Shown here in pieces: positions 19,765 to 31,122 of a DNA stretch of 64,000 bases. Below the pieces are notes generated by a model, which worked only from the letters and a program-made list of their open reading frames with translations, ran no database searches and was not told the DNA's origin. Each line of letters starts with the position of its first letter. Position 1 is the first letter of the stretch. Source of the DNA: Endotrypanum monterogeii (Eukaryota; Euglenozoa; Kinetoplastea; Trypanosomatida; Trypanosomatidae); NCBI GenBank assembly GCA_000333855.2, contig CM007333.1:88069-152068 (forward strand), given 5' to 3'. Position numbers and translations under genes: made by a program.

Positions 19765-22700
19765 TCAACCGAGTCTGTCCAGAAGTTTGCCAATGTATTT
19801 TTGAATGGAAGGGTCTGCACGCGCGCTGGGGTCCTGTTGGAGTTTGCGAATGTCCTCTTTTAAGTTCATCGAAAGAAACCTGCGGCGAAACACGTCGTAT
19901 GCGCAAAACGAGTTGATTGTAACCACTGCGATCTTTTTCGACGCGAGAGCGTCGTCATTACGCAACATCTTCACCAGAGATTCCACTACGCTAGAATCTG
20001 TCAAAGGGCTCACGAGCATGTCGGCGTTCCGAACGAAATTGCTGAGCGCCCCTGCAGCGTTCTGACGTGTCTTTGAATCTTCAGACACCAAAAGGGACAC
20101 AAGTGAGGGAATTGCAGGACTCAGGAGATGGTACAGGTAGTCACTGTGAAATGCAGCATTGCCGATGGCAAATGCTGCAAGCTTCTGAGTATGCGCATCA
20201 CTGTCGCTGCAACACTTCACCAGCTGCTCCACAATACGGTTCTGCGCAAGTGCCTCGAAGAAGAAGTCGGAGTGTTTGCATAGATTTCCGATTAAGGTGC
20301 ACGTTTTGCCTCGCAAGTCTTTTTCTGAGTGTTGGAGGAGCGCTGCAACGCAATCGTAGAGGTTCGCCTTGTGAATGGGTTCATAAAACTCTGCAGAGAT
20401 GCGGGCCATTTGCGAAAGCACCACCAACCCGTCCGACATCAGCCCCGTGCTTGCTTTGGTTGGGTCGAGCACACGTCTCATTCGAGTGGCATCTAGACCG
20501 CCGCAGTGTACAAAGGACATGATAAATTCTGTGGAGTTTGCGCACAACTTGGCGATGATCGCGAACGGATTTCCGAGGAAAACCCCCTCAGAATAGTCCA
20601 TAGCATGCACAAGCAACTCGACTACTATCTCCTTGGACAGCAGACGATTGACATCGATGAGGAGCTTCTCGTCCGGAGACCTGGAAGTCGAAGACGAGCT
20701 CACGGAGCGCAGCGAGTCAGACAAAATCTGAGACACAATCGTCACGTGCGCGCTGACGCCGGTCGCACCACCGCCGCGACACCCCGGCCAGTAAAAGAGC
20801 TGACGGAAGTACTCAGTTTTCATGGTGCGGCAGACTACTGAGAGCCAGTGTAGGCTCCCGGGCTCCCCTGAATACGGAGAGATCGGTTCTAGGAGTAGAC
20901 TCATAGACAGAGACTGCTCTCTCTGCTGCTGAAAAATCTGCTGCGCAGCTCGCAGGAGCGTCTGCACTCCGTTGGGTGATAACTCCATCCTTGAATCACT
21001 GTCACGCAGAAGTGTCATGACCAGCAGAGCCAAGCCTTTGGTGTCACCCTCTAAAAAGCGGTGCTCGGATCCTCCTGGAAGCGTGGCGTAAACGAGAGAG
21101 TCTGAATCTGAAAAAATAAGCGACAACATGTGAGCGACTCCATCTAGCAAACCGTAGTCGGGATAGCCGTAGCTGCTTCCTAGCGCCCGGGGTGTTACTG
21201 GGCGACTCGGAACGTCGGAGACGGTATCAACGATGGAGTAAATACCATCTAGTAACGCGTCGTTTACCTTGAAAGAGACGATATCCCTCAGCTCTCGGTG
21301 AGCGAAGGCGATGAGTAAAGCCGCTGCTGCTGCGTACACCAGCGGGGGGATTTCATTTTGGTGGGCATCTACCGCATTCCTCTCGTAGTAGCAGACTGCA
21401 GAGAGAGCCTGTGTTACTAGCTCCAGCACCTCCTCACGATTTATCCGTTGTGGGGATGCCAACTTAATGTGTGGAATGACGATAGACACCGTGTGAAAAA
21501 CAAGAGCTGCATACTCGTACGACGTTTTGCCCCTTGACACGTTGCTATGCTTGACTGATTTGAGGATGGCCGCCCACATTTCAGGAAAACCAGGCAGCTG
21601 CGTCACCATTTGGCCAAAGCTGTTCTCCCAACGAAAGCAGTGGAATAGGATCTTCACACAGGTCTCCGCGAGAGAACGGGTGTTAGTGCTTATTTCGTTC
21701 ATGATGAAATCTAGTGCCGTGTGAGGTTTTTTCATGAGCGTCAGTGCGACTTGCTGGCGAATGAAGAGATCCACCTGCTGGTGCGAGTGCCTTTCCTCCA
21801 AGACGGCAATTCCGCTGCGCTTCGGGCGCTGAGAAGGAAAGGGAAGCACCTCACCACTTTCTGGGAACACTAAAGCCTGTACGAACTGCAGCACTAAAGT
21901 TAACACCGTCACCGACTGACCCTCGTTTAACAGCGCCAGTGACACCTCCAGAACTCCGGAATCGAACACTGCAAGAAGAGCAGAGCTTTGTGTCACGTCT
22001 CCGTTGGACGCATTTGTCGTCCGCAGGAGCTGAGAGAGAGTGGAGCAGACCTCTAGATCACGACCGCTGGTCAGGATCTGCACTGTCCTCGCGTTGAGAA
22101 TGTCATCATTTTGGGTTGACTGGCGCCTTGGGGCTACGCGACCGACGTGCCCATGAAGCCGGAGGCACCCCAACTTATCCATTCGAGCCTTCATCTTTAC
22201 ATCATGCTGCATAATGGCATCTTGCCACGAAGCGTCACTCTTCGCGAGCTGCACGAACGGATGATTCAGCAATTCAGGCCAATTGAGCCGCGACGATGCA
22301 GACTTAGTCAAAAGGCCACTAAGGAAGCTCTTGAATTCTGGACTTATAGGGTCGTTCGACTTGGACTCGTACTTGACAGGCTCACAAACGATTTTCTTGA
22401 TCAACGCAAAAAGGTTGTTCGTGTAGAACGGTGGCTTACCATAGTACAATTCATACAAGATGCAGCCCAATGACCACAGATCCACTCGGTTGTCGTACGC
22501 ACGCTCTTGCACCAGCTCTGGTGCCATGTACAGTGGCGTGCCCTTAATGCTTGTGAGCACGATTGTGTTGTAGCTCATGGAACGCGCGAATCCGAAATCT
22601 GCCAGCTTCACAGCGCCATTTTGCCCAATTAAAATATTCTGTGGCTTCATATCGCGGTGAATAATTCGATTAGAATGAAGGTAGTTCAGCGCCTGAATGA

Positions 22701-23025
22701 GTTGCTTCGCAATCTTTTGCACTTCCTTCGCAGGCAAGTGCTTGTCATCCTCCAGGATGTCATACAGCTCGCCCTGCGCATACTCCATAACAACTACGAA
22801 GTCGGAATCCGTCTCGAATGAGTCAAAAAGCATTATAATGTGCGGGTGATTCAGTTTTGTCAAAATCTCAATCTCGCTTCGAAGGTTTTTGATCTCCTTC
22901 TCGTTTTTGCCTTTTTTGACGATGAATTTCATTGCTACTATTTGACCTGTGCCTTTGATACGAGCTTTGTACACTTTGCCAAACGAGCCCTCTCCGATGG
23001 ACTCAATTATTTGGTAGTCCTCCAT
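19765..23025 (-). CDS. Fused/STK36-type protein kinase with ARM repeats
   Basis: A Ser/Thr kinase of 1086 residues with an N-terminal catalytic domain (about 1-260) and a long helical ARM/HEAT-like C-terminus. All catalytic elements are intact: the glycine loop GEGSFGKV at 11-18, Lys33, Glu51, HRDMKPQN at 123-130, DFG at 143-145 and APE at 168-170. The opening [20 protein letters not shown] and the combination with ARM-like repeats are typical of Fused (vertebrate STK36), which in many ciliated organisms is needed for central-pair assembly in motile cilia. The C-terminal third contains several [24 protein letters not shown] ARM repeats. The start is fixed by the kinase domain. It lies between the Alba gene and RSP4/6. 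A ULK4-like protein is less likely, as ULK4 lacks the conserved catalytic residues. Confidence 0.88.
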   Translation of the reverse strand: MEDYQIIESIGEGSFGKVYKARIKGTGQIVAMKFIVKKGKNEKEIKNLRSEIEILTKLNHPHIIMLFDSFETDSDFVVVMEYAQGELYDILEDDKHLPAKEVQKIAKQLIQALNYLHSNRIIHRDMKPQNILIGQNGAVKLADFGFARSMSYNTIVLTSIKGTPLYMAPELVQERAYDNRVDLWSLGCILYELYYGKPPFYTNNLFALIKKIVCEPVKYESKSNDPISPEFKSFLSGLLTKSASSRLNWPELLNHPFVQLAKSDASWQDAIMQHDVKMKARMDKLGCLRLHGHVGRVAPRRQSTQNDDILNARTVQILTSGRDLEVCSTLSQLLRTTNASNGDVTQSSALLAVFDSGVLEVSLALLNEGQSVTVLTLVLQFVQALVFPESGEVLPFPSQRPKRSGIAVLEERHSHQQVDLFIRQQVALTLMKKPHTALDFIMNEISTNTRSLAETCVKILFHCFRWENSFGQMVTQLPGFPEMWAAILKSVKHSNVSRGKTSYEYAALVFHTVSIVIPHIKLASPQRINREEVLELVTQALSAVCYYERNAVDAHQNEIPPLVYAAAAALLIAFAHRELRDIVSFKVNDALLDGIYSIVDTVSDVPSRPVTPRALGSSYGYPDYGLLDGVAHMLSLIFSDSDSLVYATLPGGSEHRFLEGDTKGLALLVMTLLRDSDSRMELSPNGVQTLLRAAQQIFQQQREQSLSMSLLLEPISPYSGEPGSLHWLSVVCRTMKTEYFRQLFYWPGCRGGGATGVSAHVTIVSQILSDSLRSVSSSSTSRSPDEKLLIDVNRLLSKEIVVELLVHAMDYSEGVFLGNPFAIIAKLCANSTEFIMSFVHCGGLDATRMRRVLDPTKASTGLMSDGLVVLSQMARISAEFYEPIHKANLYDCVAALLQHSEKDLRGKTCTLIGNLCKHSDFFFEALAQNRIVEQLVKCCSDSDAHTQKLAAFAIGNAAFHSDYLYHLLSPAIPSLVSLLVSEDSKTRQNAAGALSNFVRNADMLVSPLTDSSVVESLVKMLRNDDALASKKIAVVTINSFCAYDVFRRRFLSMNLKEDIRKLQQDPSARADPSIQKYIGKLLDRLG

Positions 23026-24922
23026 GGTGAAATTTTTCTTCTATGAGCGATGACGACAAACAGTTCAAAAAAGCAGCAGTGAGGAATGAAAATCAATGAC
23101 TGAAACGACAACAAGCAATTTTACACATGTGACTTCCTCTCAGATCCTTGGATTTTCACAAGCCTACTGGATCCTACCTCCTACGAAACCCTGAGATATA
23201 TTTGGCTTCATAATGTGACTATCGAATATCGATCAAGCGCTGAACTTCCTACAGTGCAACTACGTAAGCTAGTCGCGACCACCTGTAGCTCCACATCGTC
23301 CAAGATGCAGGGACTGCTTGGCTTCTAAGAAGAGCTGGTAGTAGATTTCACTTAGCTTCCTAAGGAATTCCTTTCATGGATTGGAAAAAAACTGTAACCA
23401 AAGAAAATTTTCCAACAAAAACGAGAACGGTGACGCAGTGGTGGGCGACAATACGGCCTGCCCAGTATCGCAGTTAGCTTGCCCGACTCTCCTCACCTCC
23501 AACGGAAGAATAGTGCAGCTCAACTCATATGAATATGCTTGACCCCTTTTAGTTGTTGTTACTAGTTCTGCTGCTTTGACCTGGAATACACATATATACG
23601 TATATTATTTATTAAAAATGCAATGTCACGCAGTGAAGAAAAGGCTTGCTGTAGACACTGTCAAATTCTTCGGAACACCACTTAGTCGCTAACGTACGGA
23701 TAATTTATAATAAGGAAATATAGTTTTTATTTTTCATCAGGTTTCGTAGCAAAGGGATAACTCGGGAATAGGAAAATCAAACCAGAAGAAAAAGAGACTC
23801 TGTCTTGCTCCTTAATTTCTCTGTTTCTGCGGCCTCTACCGTCTCGAGGTCATCCTGCTCGTCAGGCCGGCAATGGGTTTTTCTGCACGTAAACAGCGAC
23901 CAATCGCAGCCTTCTCACGATAATCTCCGTCTGATAACACGGACCGCCCGCGATACCACTGATAAAAAAATGGCTTCGTCGGGAGTAGAGGCTTGTTATT
24001 TTTACAATCCTCTAGTCACGCAGCACCTTCAGAAAATTAACAGCGGAATCGATTGCCCGTTCCAGCGCGATCAATATCAAGTCTGAAATATTCTAGTGGA
24101 AACAAGACTTGGCTTTTTATCACTAGATAGATTTCAAACTCTGGGGAGAAAAGTAGAAGGCATTCCTCGGAACATAGATAGAGGTGACCACTTCTGAAGA
24201 AAGTTGGTAAAGGGCTCCAAAGAGCTGGTTGTCGAAGAGGGATTATATCCATGCAAATAGGGAGAAAACAGTAGTAGTAGAGGAAGAAATCGAGCCGAAA
24301 GGTGTCCTGGAATAGGAAGCTTTCCCAGTATTCTTGTTTCGCATGTCAACTCGTACCTGTCACATGAGCGCTTACCTCGCACGAATGCACACTGAAACTG
24401 ACATGCAGAAATCAAACCCGCGAGGTTCTGCGATTTCTGTTAGAAAATCTTAACCTTCCACTTCTTTATCCATAGCTTGTTTGATTTTCGTCGCAGCATT
24501 GAGGTTTTATTTTTGTTGTTTTGCAGAGGGCCCAGACGAGAAAAAAAAAAAGTTTCTCTGCTACAATCTTTTTCGGAAAAAAATCGAGCCCTGCATTGAC
24601 TTTGAAAAAAAGGATCTTTTCTGGTGCTTTTTTACCAACTAACACACCGATGTCTTTGCTAAGTCGTCTAGCATTCATAGGTTCGGCTTATCACACCTTA
24701 GTGAATGAAAAATTGTGTATTTCTACGACTTTCCTGCTTTTCGTCGACGTAGCTGGGATGTACTCTTTATTTGGCGGATTCCTTTTTTCAGTCATTAAAA
24801 AAAAAATGAAAATATTGTTCTTCCTGGCAATACAAGACAGTGAAGAGAAACAGTATATACCCGCTTCTACTTCAAAAACTGAGGGTGTTTTTGCTATCAT
24901 TTCCAAATCCAGTTCAGCTGTG
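23026..24922. other. Long intergenic spacer, AT-rich
   Basis: Nothing convincing is seen in about 1.9 kb. It is richer in A and T than the spacers to its left. It would hold the Alba gene 3' UTR (from 24922 downward) and the kinase splice region. The kinase ATG is preceded on the minus strand by only A/T-rich sequence. No tRNA or snRNA signature was found by eye. Confidence 0.45.
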
Positions 24923-25288
24923 CTATTCGGCATCCGCCTCATCGGCCGCAGCCCGGGCTTTGGCGAGCTCGCGATCCTTTTGCTGCTGTTCGTAGATCGC
25001 ATCGAAGTCAGCGGACTTAACCACGGTTACCTCAATCTTGTCGGTGGTGGTAGAGCGAACATCGTCAAACTGAGCGCGTGCCGTGTAAATTTTCTTCACC
25101 TCGACAACACCCTGGTTCTTGAGGAGCTCCACAACGGAGACAGCGTCGGCGATCGCAGTTCCGAGCGCAGAAATGATGACCTCAGCGAAGCCTTCGTGAA
25201 GACGATGCTTGGCGTAATCGACGTAGCCGAACTTGCGCTTGTTCGAGCTCACACGAACAATAGCGTTTTGGCCCTGCTCGGTCGACAT
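24923..25288 (-). CDS. Alba-domain DNA/RNA-binding protein
   Basis: A small basic-to-acidic protein of 121 residues. Alba proteins bind RNA and DNA; in Leishmania and trypanosomes they associate with ribosomes and mRNA 3' UTRs and affect stage-specific expression. The Alba fold is seen from about residue 8: NAIVRVSSNKRKFGYVDYAK, then the helix EVIISALGTAIADAVSVVELL, the strand VVEVKKIYTARAQFD and the strand DKIEVTVVKS. The C-terminus is a charged helix rich in Ala, Lys and Glu ending DEADAE. It is the first gene of the minus-strand block, next to the strand-switch region. Leishmania Alba1 lies on chromosome 13, as does the alpha-tubulin array, which fits; assignment to Alba1 rather than another paralogue is inferred. 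Confidence 0.88.
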   Translation of the reverse strand: MSTEQGQNAIVRVSSNKRKFGYVDYAKHRLHEGFAEVIISALGTAIADAVSVVELLKNQGVVEVKKIYTARAQFDDVRSTTTDKIEVTVVKSADFDAIYEQQQKDRELAKARAAADEADAE

Positions 25289-26816
25289 CTTGATACGGAT
25301 GAAAAGGTGAAACTTTTTTTTCGGGGTGTGTGGTGCTCTTTTGAAGCTTGATTTTTACACTAGGAGATTAAAAAATGGCGAGTGGAGTTGAAAAAAAAAA
25401 AGAAGAGAAAGTTAGGCACCAGCGCCGAAATTGGTTTTAGAGCTACCAATTTGCATTACCACGAGAGAAAAACCATATACGTCATGCTGATTTCGAAGCA
25501 AGAACTCCTTTAGGAACACCAATCGACTTGATAAGAGATAGTAGGGATGCGCACAGCAGCCAGCAAGAAAATCACTAATCCTAACCAGTCGTCACCTCGA
25601 TTTCTTAGTTACCGTTTCTGTTAATGAATACAAAACGCATCATCTCCGCGTTGTGTCAACTTACCTCGTTTTTTGGTGGTAATATACACAGGCATCCATT
25701 ATTATGTACACAATCGATTTCAGCAGAAAAAAAAAGCTGGTTCGAGATCACAACAAAATATCAGACCTAGTAGACAAAAAAAAAAGATACTGTATACATG
25801 TCACCGTGTACATGAACCCGCTAGCGGTATTTCAACTGCGATACGTGTTTACAGCAGTGACCTGATATGCGAGCTCATCAGTTTAGGTATCACTGATTCG
25901 GCACTGGCAACAACAGTCGCCTGTGACGAGTAGGCAACCACGCCCGCAGGAGGGGATTTGTCGGTATATCACTTCATTGATACACCCCTCGGCTATCCCT
26001 TATGGCTGATTTTCTCGGCGTAATAGAAACCTCTTAGTCTTCATCTGAACAACGAACACCAACCACTTGGGAAGACACACAAACTCACCAGCCGGTCCTG
26101 CTTGAAAAATCAGCAAATTAAATGGTTTATGCCCCCTAGGCCACGTTATCCAATTCAAGTAAACTATCTATTTTTAATTACCAAAAAAAAAACATTATGA
26201 ATGAGAACAATTTAGCACCGCTCTTATTTTTGATTGCAGCTTACACCTTTGTAGGTGCAAGTTTTCCGGTTGAAATTGAGCCCTTAGTTCTTAGCTTGCC
26301 GACCTCCCTCCATGCTGCAACGTAAATTTGAGGAACTGTACTACAGCAAAGTTTCCTTGTATTTCCGTAGCACCTAGAGTTCAGACATGCCTCTACCAGA
26401 ATGTCGTTCCGCAATACGCGCCACCTCACTAGAGAATTCTTCAATAAACACACCTCCCCTCTTGCACGTGTCAACCACAAAACACCTCCAAAGGGGTCTT
26501 ATGCCCCCTGAAAACTAGCGTTCAGCGCCATCTCCGCCAGAAACCTCGCCACCTCGACAAATGTTACCCAAACACACTGCAGCAGTGACCACCATCCCCC
26601 CCCAAGCTCCATTCAGCCGTCGGCGTGCACCTAAACCTTATTTTGAGGGATAAGAGCAAGTTCCGCCGGCGCTACAAACGCGACACAAAACCTTCTTGGA
26701 ACCCACTGAGATGACTTTTCCCACGACAGCTGTCTAGAGAAAAAAATACCCTCTCCCTTTCCAAATCAAGATAACAGCCCCCTCCCGACACCACCCATGA
26801 AACCCTCGACGCCCCC

Positions 26817-27228
26817 CCCCCATCCGCGACCCCTCTCCTCGAGCCGGCCCATCACACACCCATCAAGTGGTACAATGGCAACGGTTAAAACACACGGCAA
26901 CAATGCCCGACGCAGTCGTCCGGGCACGCACAAAGCCCACAACCCCGACACCCCGCAGGCCACACAAAAACAGCCCCCACCGCGCCTACCGCAACGCGGC
27001 GAGCCAAACACACACACACACACACACAGAACGAGTAGTGGGCAGCGAGGGTCCAGCGAAACCCACACACACGAGGATGACCTTCCACATGCTACATGAA
27101 CGGCGTCAACATACTATCTGCCACTAAGCCTCTCAGCGCAACACCGCCAGGATCCTGACCGCCGACATCCCTATACATAAATCTCCTCCCACCCAAGCTA
27201 CCCCGCGACGTGGGCACACAACCCTGTC
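26817..27228 (-). mobile_element. SIDER-like retroposon, truncated copy 2
   Basis: About 410 bases that match the full copies at 18823-19370 and 38423-38970 almost exactly, in minus-strand orientation. It lacks the first 120 or so bases, ending at ACAGGGTTGTGTGCCCAC on the minus strand, and its other end breaks off after GTCGCGGATGGGG. The internal CA run is longer than in copy 1. It sits inside the strand-switch region, upstream of the Alba gene, so unlike the other two it is not downstream of a gene. Confidence 0.7.
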
Positions 27229-28683
27229 CCCACACTATGGGAAAACACGAAGCACCGCCCAGGCCAACGGCCCCAAAAACAGCCCGCGCCGATTGGCTTT
27301 CGCTTTTGCAAAAGACCGGCTAAACCGTTACGTGGAGTATCCGCGTCACCGAAATAAAACAAAATTGCCAAAGAAAAACTTCAAATATTGAACTCCACAA
27401 CCAAATAGTTGTTAGAACTTTATTGCAAACTATACACAATGTTTTCACTTTATTTATGTTTCCTAGTGCACGGCAAAAGACAATCTATGAGTGTGAAACG
27501 AACTATGATCAATGGAACTTTATGAGTAACGGTTGCGCAAGCCAAAAGGCAGCAGCTCAGAATTGACGATTGTGGCGGTGTTTTGTCGCCATCCCAAGGG
27601 TCTGGCGGCCCCCAGGCCTCAAACAAGTCCCACCTTTTTGATAGAGAATTTTTCAGAGGCTCTCAGCAGAAGGGTTCTGCTGCTGGGGGGTGGGGTAGAT
27701 GGGAGAGTCCGCGCACCGCCATACACTATGTATTAAGAACCCCTCTGGCTTGATATGATCCAAGGCAGCGGAGAAAACTTTCATCCACCACTCTAGGTCT
27801 ATAAAAATGCTAAATAAAGAAAAACAAGACGCAAATCCTTTACGATATGACGAAATATCCCAGCAACATTGACCTACCTTCAAATTTCTTTGGATTATCA
27901 TCGGCCCATGAAGAAGATTATGAGCGCGTCCAGGCCACTGGGGAAATCAAGAATAAACAACCAAAGCCATAGCTATAGTCTTCTGAAGATCGAAAATTAA
28001 ACTCAGAGGAAGTCAGAGCTTGCTAATCGAGAATACTTGGGAAACAGGAGTAGAACTGGCGACCCCCGTGTTTTTACCAGGAATCGTCATAAATTCACGA
28101 TACTGACTCTCGAATTGTTTTTTTGTTGAGAGAAAGAAAACTTCTCCGTTAAAGAACATGGACGTATTCGACTCCGCGTTTGCTATTGCCGCCGGGTCTG
28201 AAGGCCAAATTTCGGTTCACCGAGGTACATAGAAAATGTCTTCAAATTTTTTTAGAGATAATATATTCTAGCTAGCACAGCCAGTGCATGGTTGAGACCT
28301 AGTCATACCGGCCATCTCAATGTTTTCAAAAAAGAAATACTCCACTTTACTGTTTTGCGAGATAACCCCAAACAGGAATGTCCTATGTTCTCTACGAATT
28401 CAACCCTGCCACACCAGAAATGTCGGAAAATAAGAGCGATGTCATATTTTGATCATTCGTGTTCAGAACAGCCCTTCTCTACAATACGTCGGCGCATCAC
28501 CCTCGTTCCGCCGCGCGCCTCCCAGGTTTCCCTCCCCCGAAAGAACTTTAAAAGAAATCTTTGTCTATCGGCAATTTCGAACCTCTAAAGTTTTTCCAAG
28601 TGAAAAAAAGTTATCACGAGGACAGAAAACATCCGCTTCGATCATAGCACGAAAGAGGTGGTTACAAGAAGCTTAACACCGCC

Positions 28684-30200
28684 TTTTTCTTAGTGGGGGT
28701 ACGTCTGTGATGGGCTCTCTTGTTTGCCGGCACACTTGGATCGTGTTCTTCCGGGCTTCGATGTATTTGGGGCAAACCCCCCCTTGTGGGAATAACGTGG
28801 CTTCGCCCGCGCAGGCCTGTTTTTTTTTTTGGGGGGGGGGCCGCCTGGTCAGTGCGCTGGTGGGTGCCCTTGGGGGCAGGGTGCCTTGTTATCATCTAAT
28901 ATTAAGTCCGGAAAACCAATCTTAACGGATACCTCGCGCAAGTGCATTGCAACCCAGCCGCTAATACGTGGTGTTCTGTTTCTTTGATTGGCGTCGCCAA
29001 AAAACTTGTGTTTGCTTTCTGCGGGGGTTGTTTTTTTGCTCTCTGCTGTTGCGGGGGCGGCCTTCTTCGCTTTGGTAGGCGTGCGCGTGTGCTGGTGTGC
29101 TGGCCCGTTCCCGCGCCCCCGCCGTCTGGCCAAAATGGCCGGGGCCACCGCGGTCTTTGGATGTTTTTGTTTCACCGTCGTTTGTGGGTTTTGTTGGGTT
29201 TGTGTCGTGTGCTGCTTTGGGGCCCGCAGGTGTTCTATGGCCGTGGTTGTCGCTGGGCATACCGTGTTTTTCCGCCTGGTGAAAAAAAAACAGCATGGCA
29301 CACGATAGCCACACCGGCTGGCACTCGTAAGTTTCAGGAAAGTGCGGGTGATCTTTTTGAGGTGAATTTAACCAGTTTTTGTGGTAACATTTTGTTCCCG
29401 GTTTAGGTTTTGTAAAAGCAGCGCTTTGTCGTCAAGGCTGGGAGGGGAAGCGAACCTCCACGCTAGAGCGCCACCGCTGGAACGGGGTAGCGCGGGAACC
29501 GGAAATAGGCCCATCAACGGGGAATGGCGCGGGGGAAATCCGGGGCGGCCTTGTGCTGCTCCAAGGGCGCTTTGGGAGAACGAGGGGGCCTAAAAGCATC
29601 AAATGGTTATGGTAACCGTTGGAAGAAAAGGATATGGCAACCAGCGCCTTGTTTCCTCTTCACGATATGCGTGCGCGATCCATTTCTATCGTCCTCCGGG
29701 TCGCTTCGATTTTTCTTAGGAAGGAACCAGCAGCACCCTTTTAATGCAAGCTTGCGGTGTTTTCCCTTAAATTGCGGCGCCCTGGTCATTTGGTAGAGGG
29801 GAATAGATGTCGTGTTTTTTGTGTTTCTTTGGTGGGCTGGGGATACGGATTTTCAAGGGCCTTTTGTCCGCAACACTTGTGGCTGCGGTGCCGGGTGGAT
29901 TTTGCGGCGTTGTCAGGGGCTTGGCTGGGGGTGCGTCTCCCCGGCGGCGGGGTTGCGGGCTGATTGGCTTTGGGGATCCGCGGGGTGTCTTTTGAAGTTC
30001 AATTGGAAGGATAGATCGTGGGAGCCCCGGATTATCTTTTCACTGGTCATGTTTTTCTCGGGTGTGTTCGGTGCGTTGCCCGGGTTGATTTTCAAGGGGG
30101 GGGGCATGGGCGTGGTTTTTTTTTGACGGCATGCCAGGGGGGGGGGGCTAGACTGGCTGACGGAGGGCGGGCGCCAACAGGAGCGCTCCCGAAAATAAAA
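28684..30200. other. G/T-rich block of the strand-switch region
   Basis: The plus strand is strongly G- and T-rich, with many short G runs, in contrast to neighbouring A/T-rich DNA. Open frames exist on both strands but their products are repetitive in Trp, Gly, Phe and Cys and look non-coding. Parts near 29010-29290 resemble the G/T-rich middle of the SIDER-like element in composition, but I could not align them. Confidence 0.5.
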
Positions 30201-31040
30201 TAGCAGAGGTTAATAGGGCTTGTGTTTGAGAGATCGTTGGTCGGATATTTTTATATTGCCGCCTTTTTTTTAGGTAGTCCTTAGCGTTAAAAGGCAAGAC
30301 GGGTAAAGTGCATTTCGGTCGGGGTTCGTCGCCAAAGGAAGTTTATATGTGTCGAAGGGCCGTCAGAAAGCTTCTGCGCTAGGTTGCTTGCGTCTGTATG
30401 GGTTTTTACCGACGTTAGAACTGACCTGCACACGAGAGTCGTAGGGGCCCGTGCTCAAGTTTAGGGCGTCTGAAGGTGTTTTAAAAGTAAAATCACTGAT
30501 ATCAGGTTGTACATGTCCTGTGGAGAAAAATAAAAACAATGCTTCTGTGGTTATTGCTGAAGAGCATTTTTTCTGTCGAATAAGACGTCTGTGAAGTCCT
30601 AGTTGCTGATCTGGAAATGCCCAAATGTTGCTGCGTTTATCGTGTTTGTAGAAGTTCTTCTAATTTTTTGAAAAGTATTTTTCTAAGATATGAAGGTTTT
30701 TGTTGTAATTTTTAGGGAGCAGAAGCAACCGTTATAAATAACGTCGATATGTTTTTTTATATATTAGGGTGATCCTATTGGGAAAAAGATTATTTTTTTT
30801 TCTCATGTAAAGAGCTTTTTATTATGCTTATAGTTCGCACCCACAAAGAAGACCAACTACTCAAAATGCTGGAAATTGATAGCATTCAAATTAGTCGAGA
30901 AGGTGTTTTCCTACTTGAATGTAGGGATCGGCGAGTTTCGCTGTGTCGGCTACACTCAAACTGACATTATTTTTTTTCATGCAACGAAATATGTCGATAG
31001 AAAAAAAATAGATAAATGTCTAGGTAAGTAAATGTTTCAG

Positions 31041-31090
31041 CTTCATTCTTACTGTTCCTCTCCGTAAACATTTGAAGGGAATTTCCTTAG
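31041..31090 (+). promoter_or_regulatory. Probable spliced-leader acceptor of the C2-like gene
   Basis: A T/C-rich stretch at 31039-31065 is followed by the AG at 31089-31090, 32 bases before the ATG at 31123. If used, the leader contains an out-of-frame ATG at 31097 (see findings). Confidence 0.45.
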
Positions 31091-31122
31091 GCTTTCATGC
31101 TAGCGATGCGTATTGACGAACG

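Larger units (their letters stand above)
25289..31122. promoter_or_regulatory. Divergent strand-switch region (probable transcription start zone)
   Basis: Genes to the left run on the minus strand and genes to the right on the plus strand, and no convincing gene lies between. In trypanosomatids such regions are where RNA polymerase II starts in both directions, marked by histone variants and flanked by base J; here that is inferred. The plus strand is A/C-rich at about 25.9-27.3 kb, A/T-rich at 27.3-28.7 kb, G/T-rich at 28.7-30.2 kb and A/T-rich from 30.2 to 31.1 kb. It holds the truncated SIDER-like copy at 26817-27228, a T11-G10 junction at 28820-28840 and G runs at 30096-30104 and 30137-30147. 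No TATA-type promoter is recognisable. Confidence 0.75.

Noticed and set aside
24521..25351. Long plus-strand open frame of 276 codons
   Set aside because: It is the antisense shadow of the Alba gene, which has a clear Alba fold on the minus strand.
25736..25750. GGTTCGAGATC resembling a tRNA B box
   Set aside because: The last B-box positions do not fit and no A box or stems lie at the right distance.
27990..28130. tRNA-like string on the minus strand near 28050-28110
   Set aside because: The words around AGTTCTACTCC and a run before it recall a T arm and an anticodon arm, and strand-switch regions often hold tRNAs. But the T stem pairs poorly, no proper B box is present, the loop sizes are wrong and no acceptor stem closes.
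28942..29406. Plus-strand frames with hydrophobic Cys/Trp/Phe-rich products in the strand-switch region
   Set aside because: They follow from G/T-rich composition; equally long frames exist on the opposite strand, with no family match.
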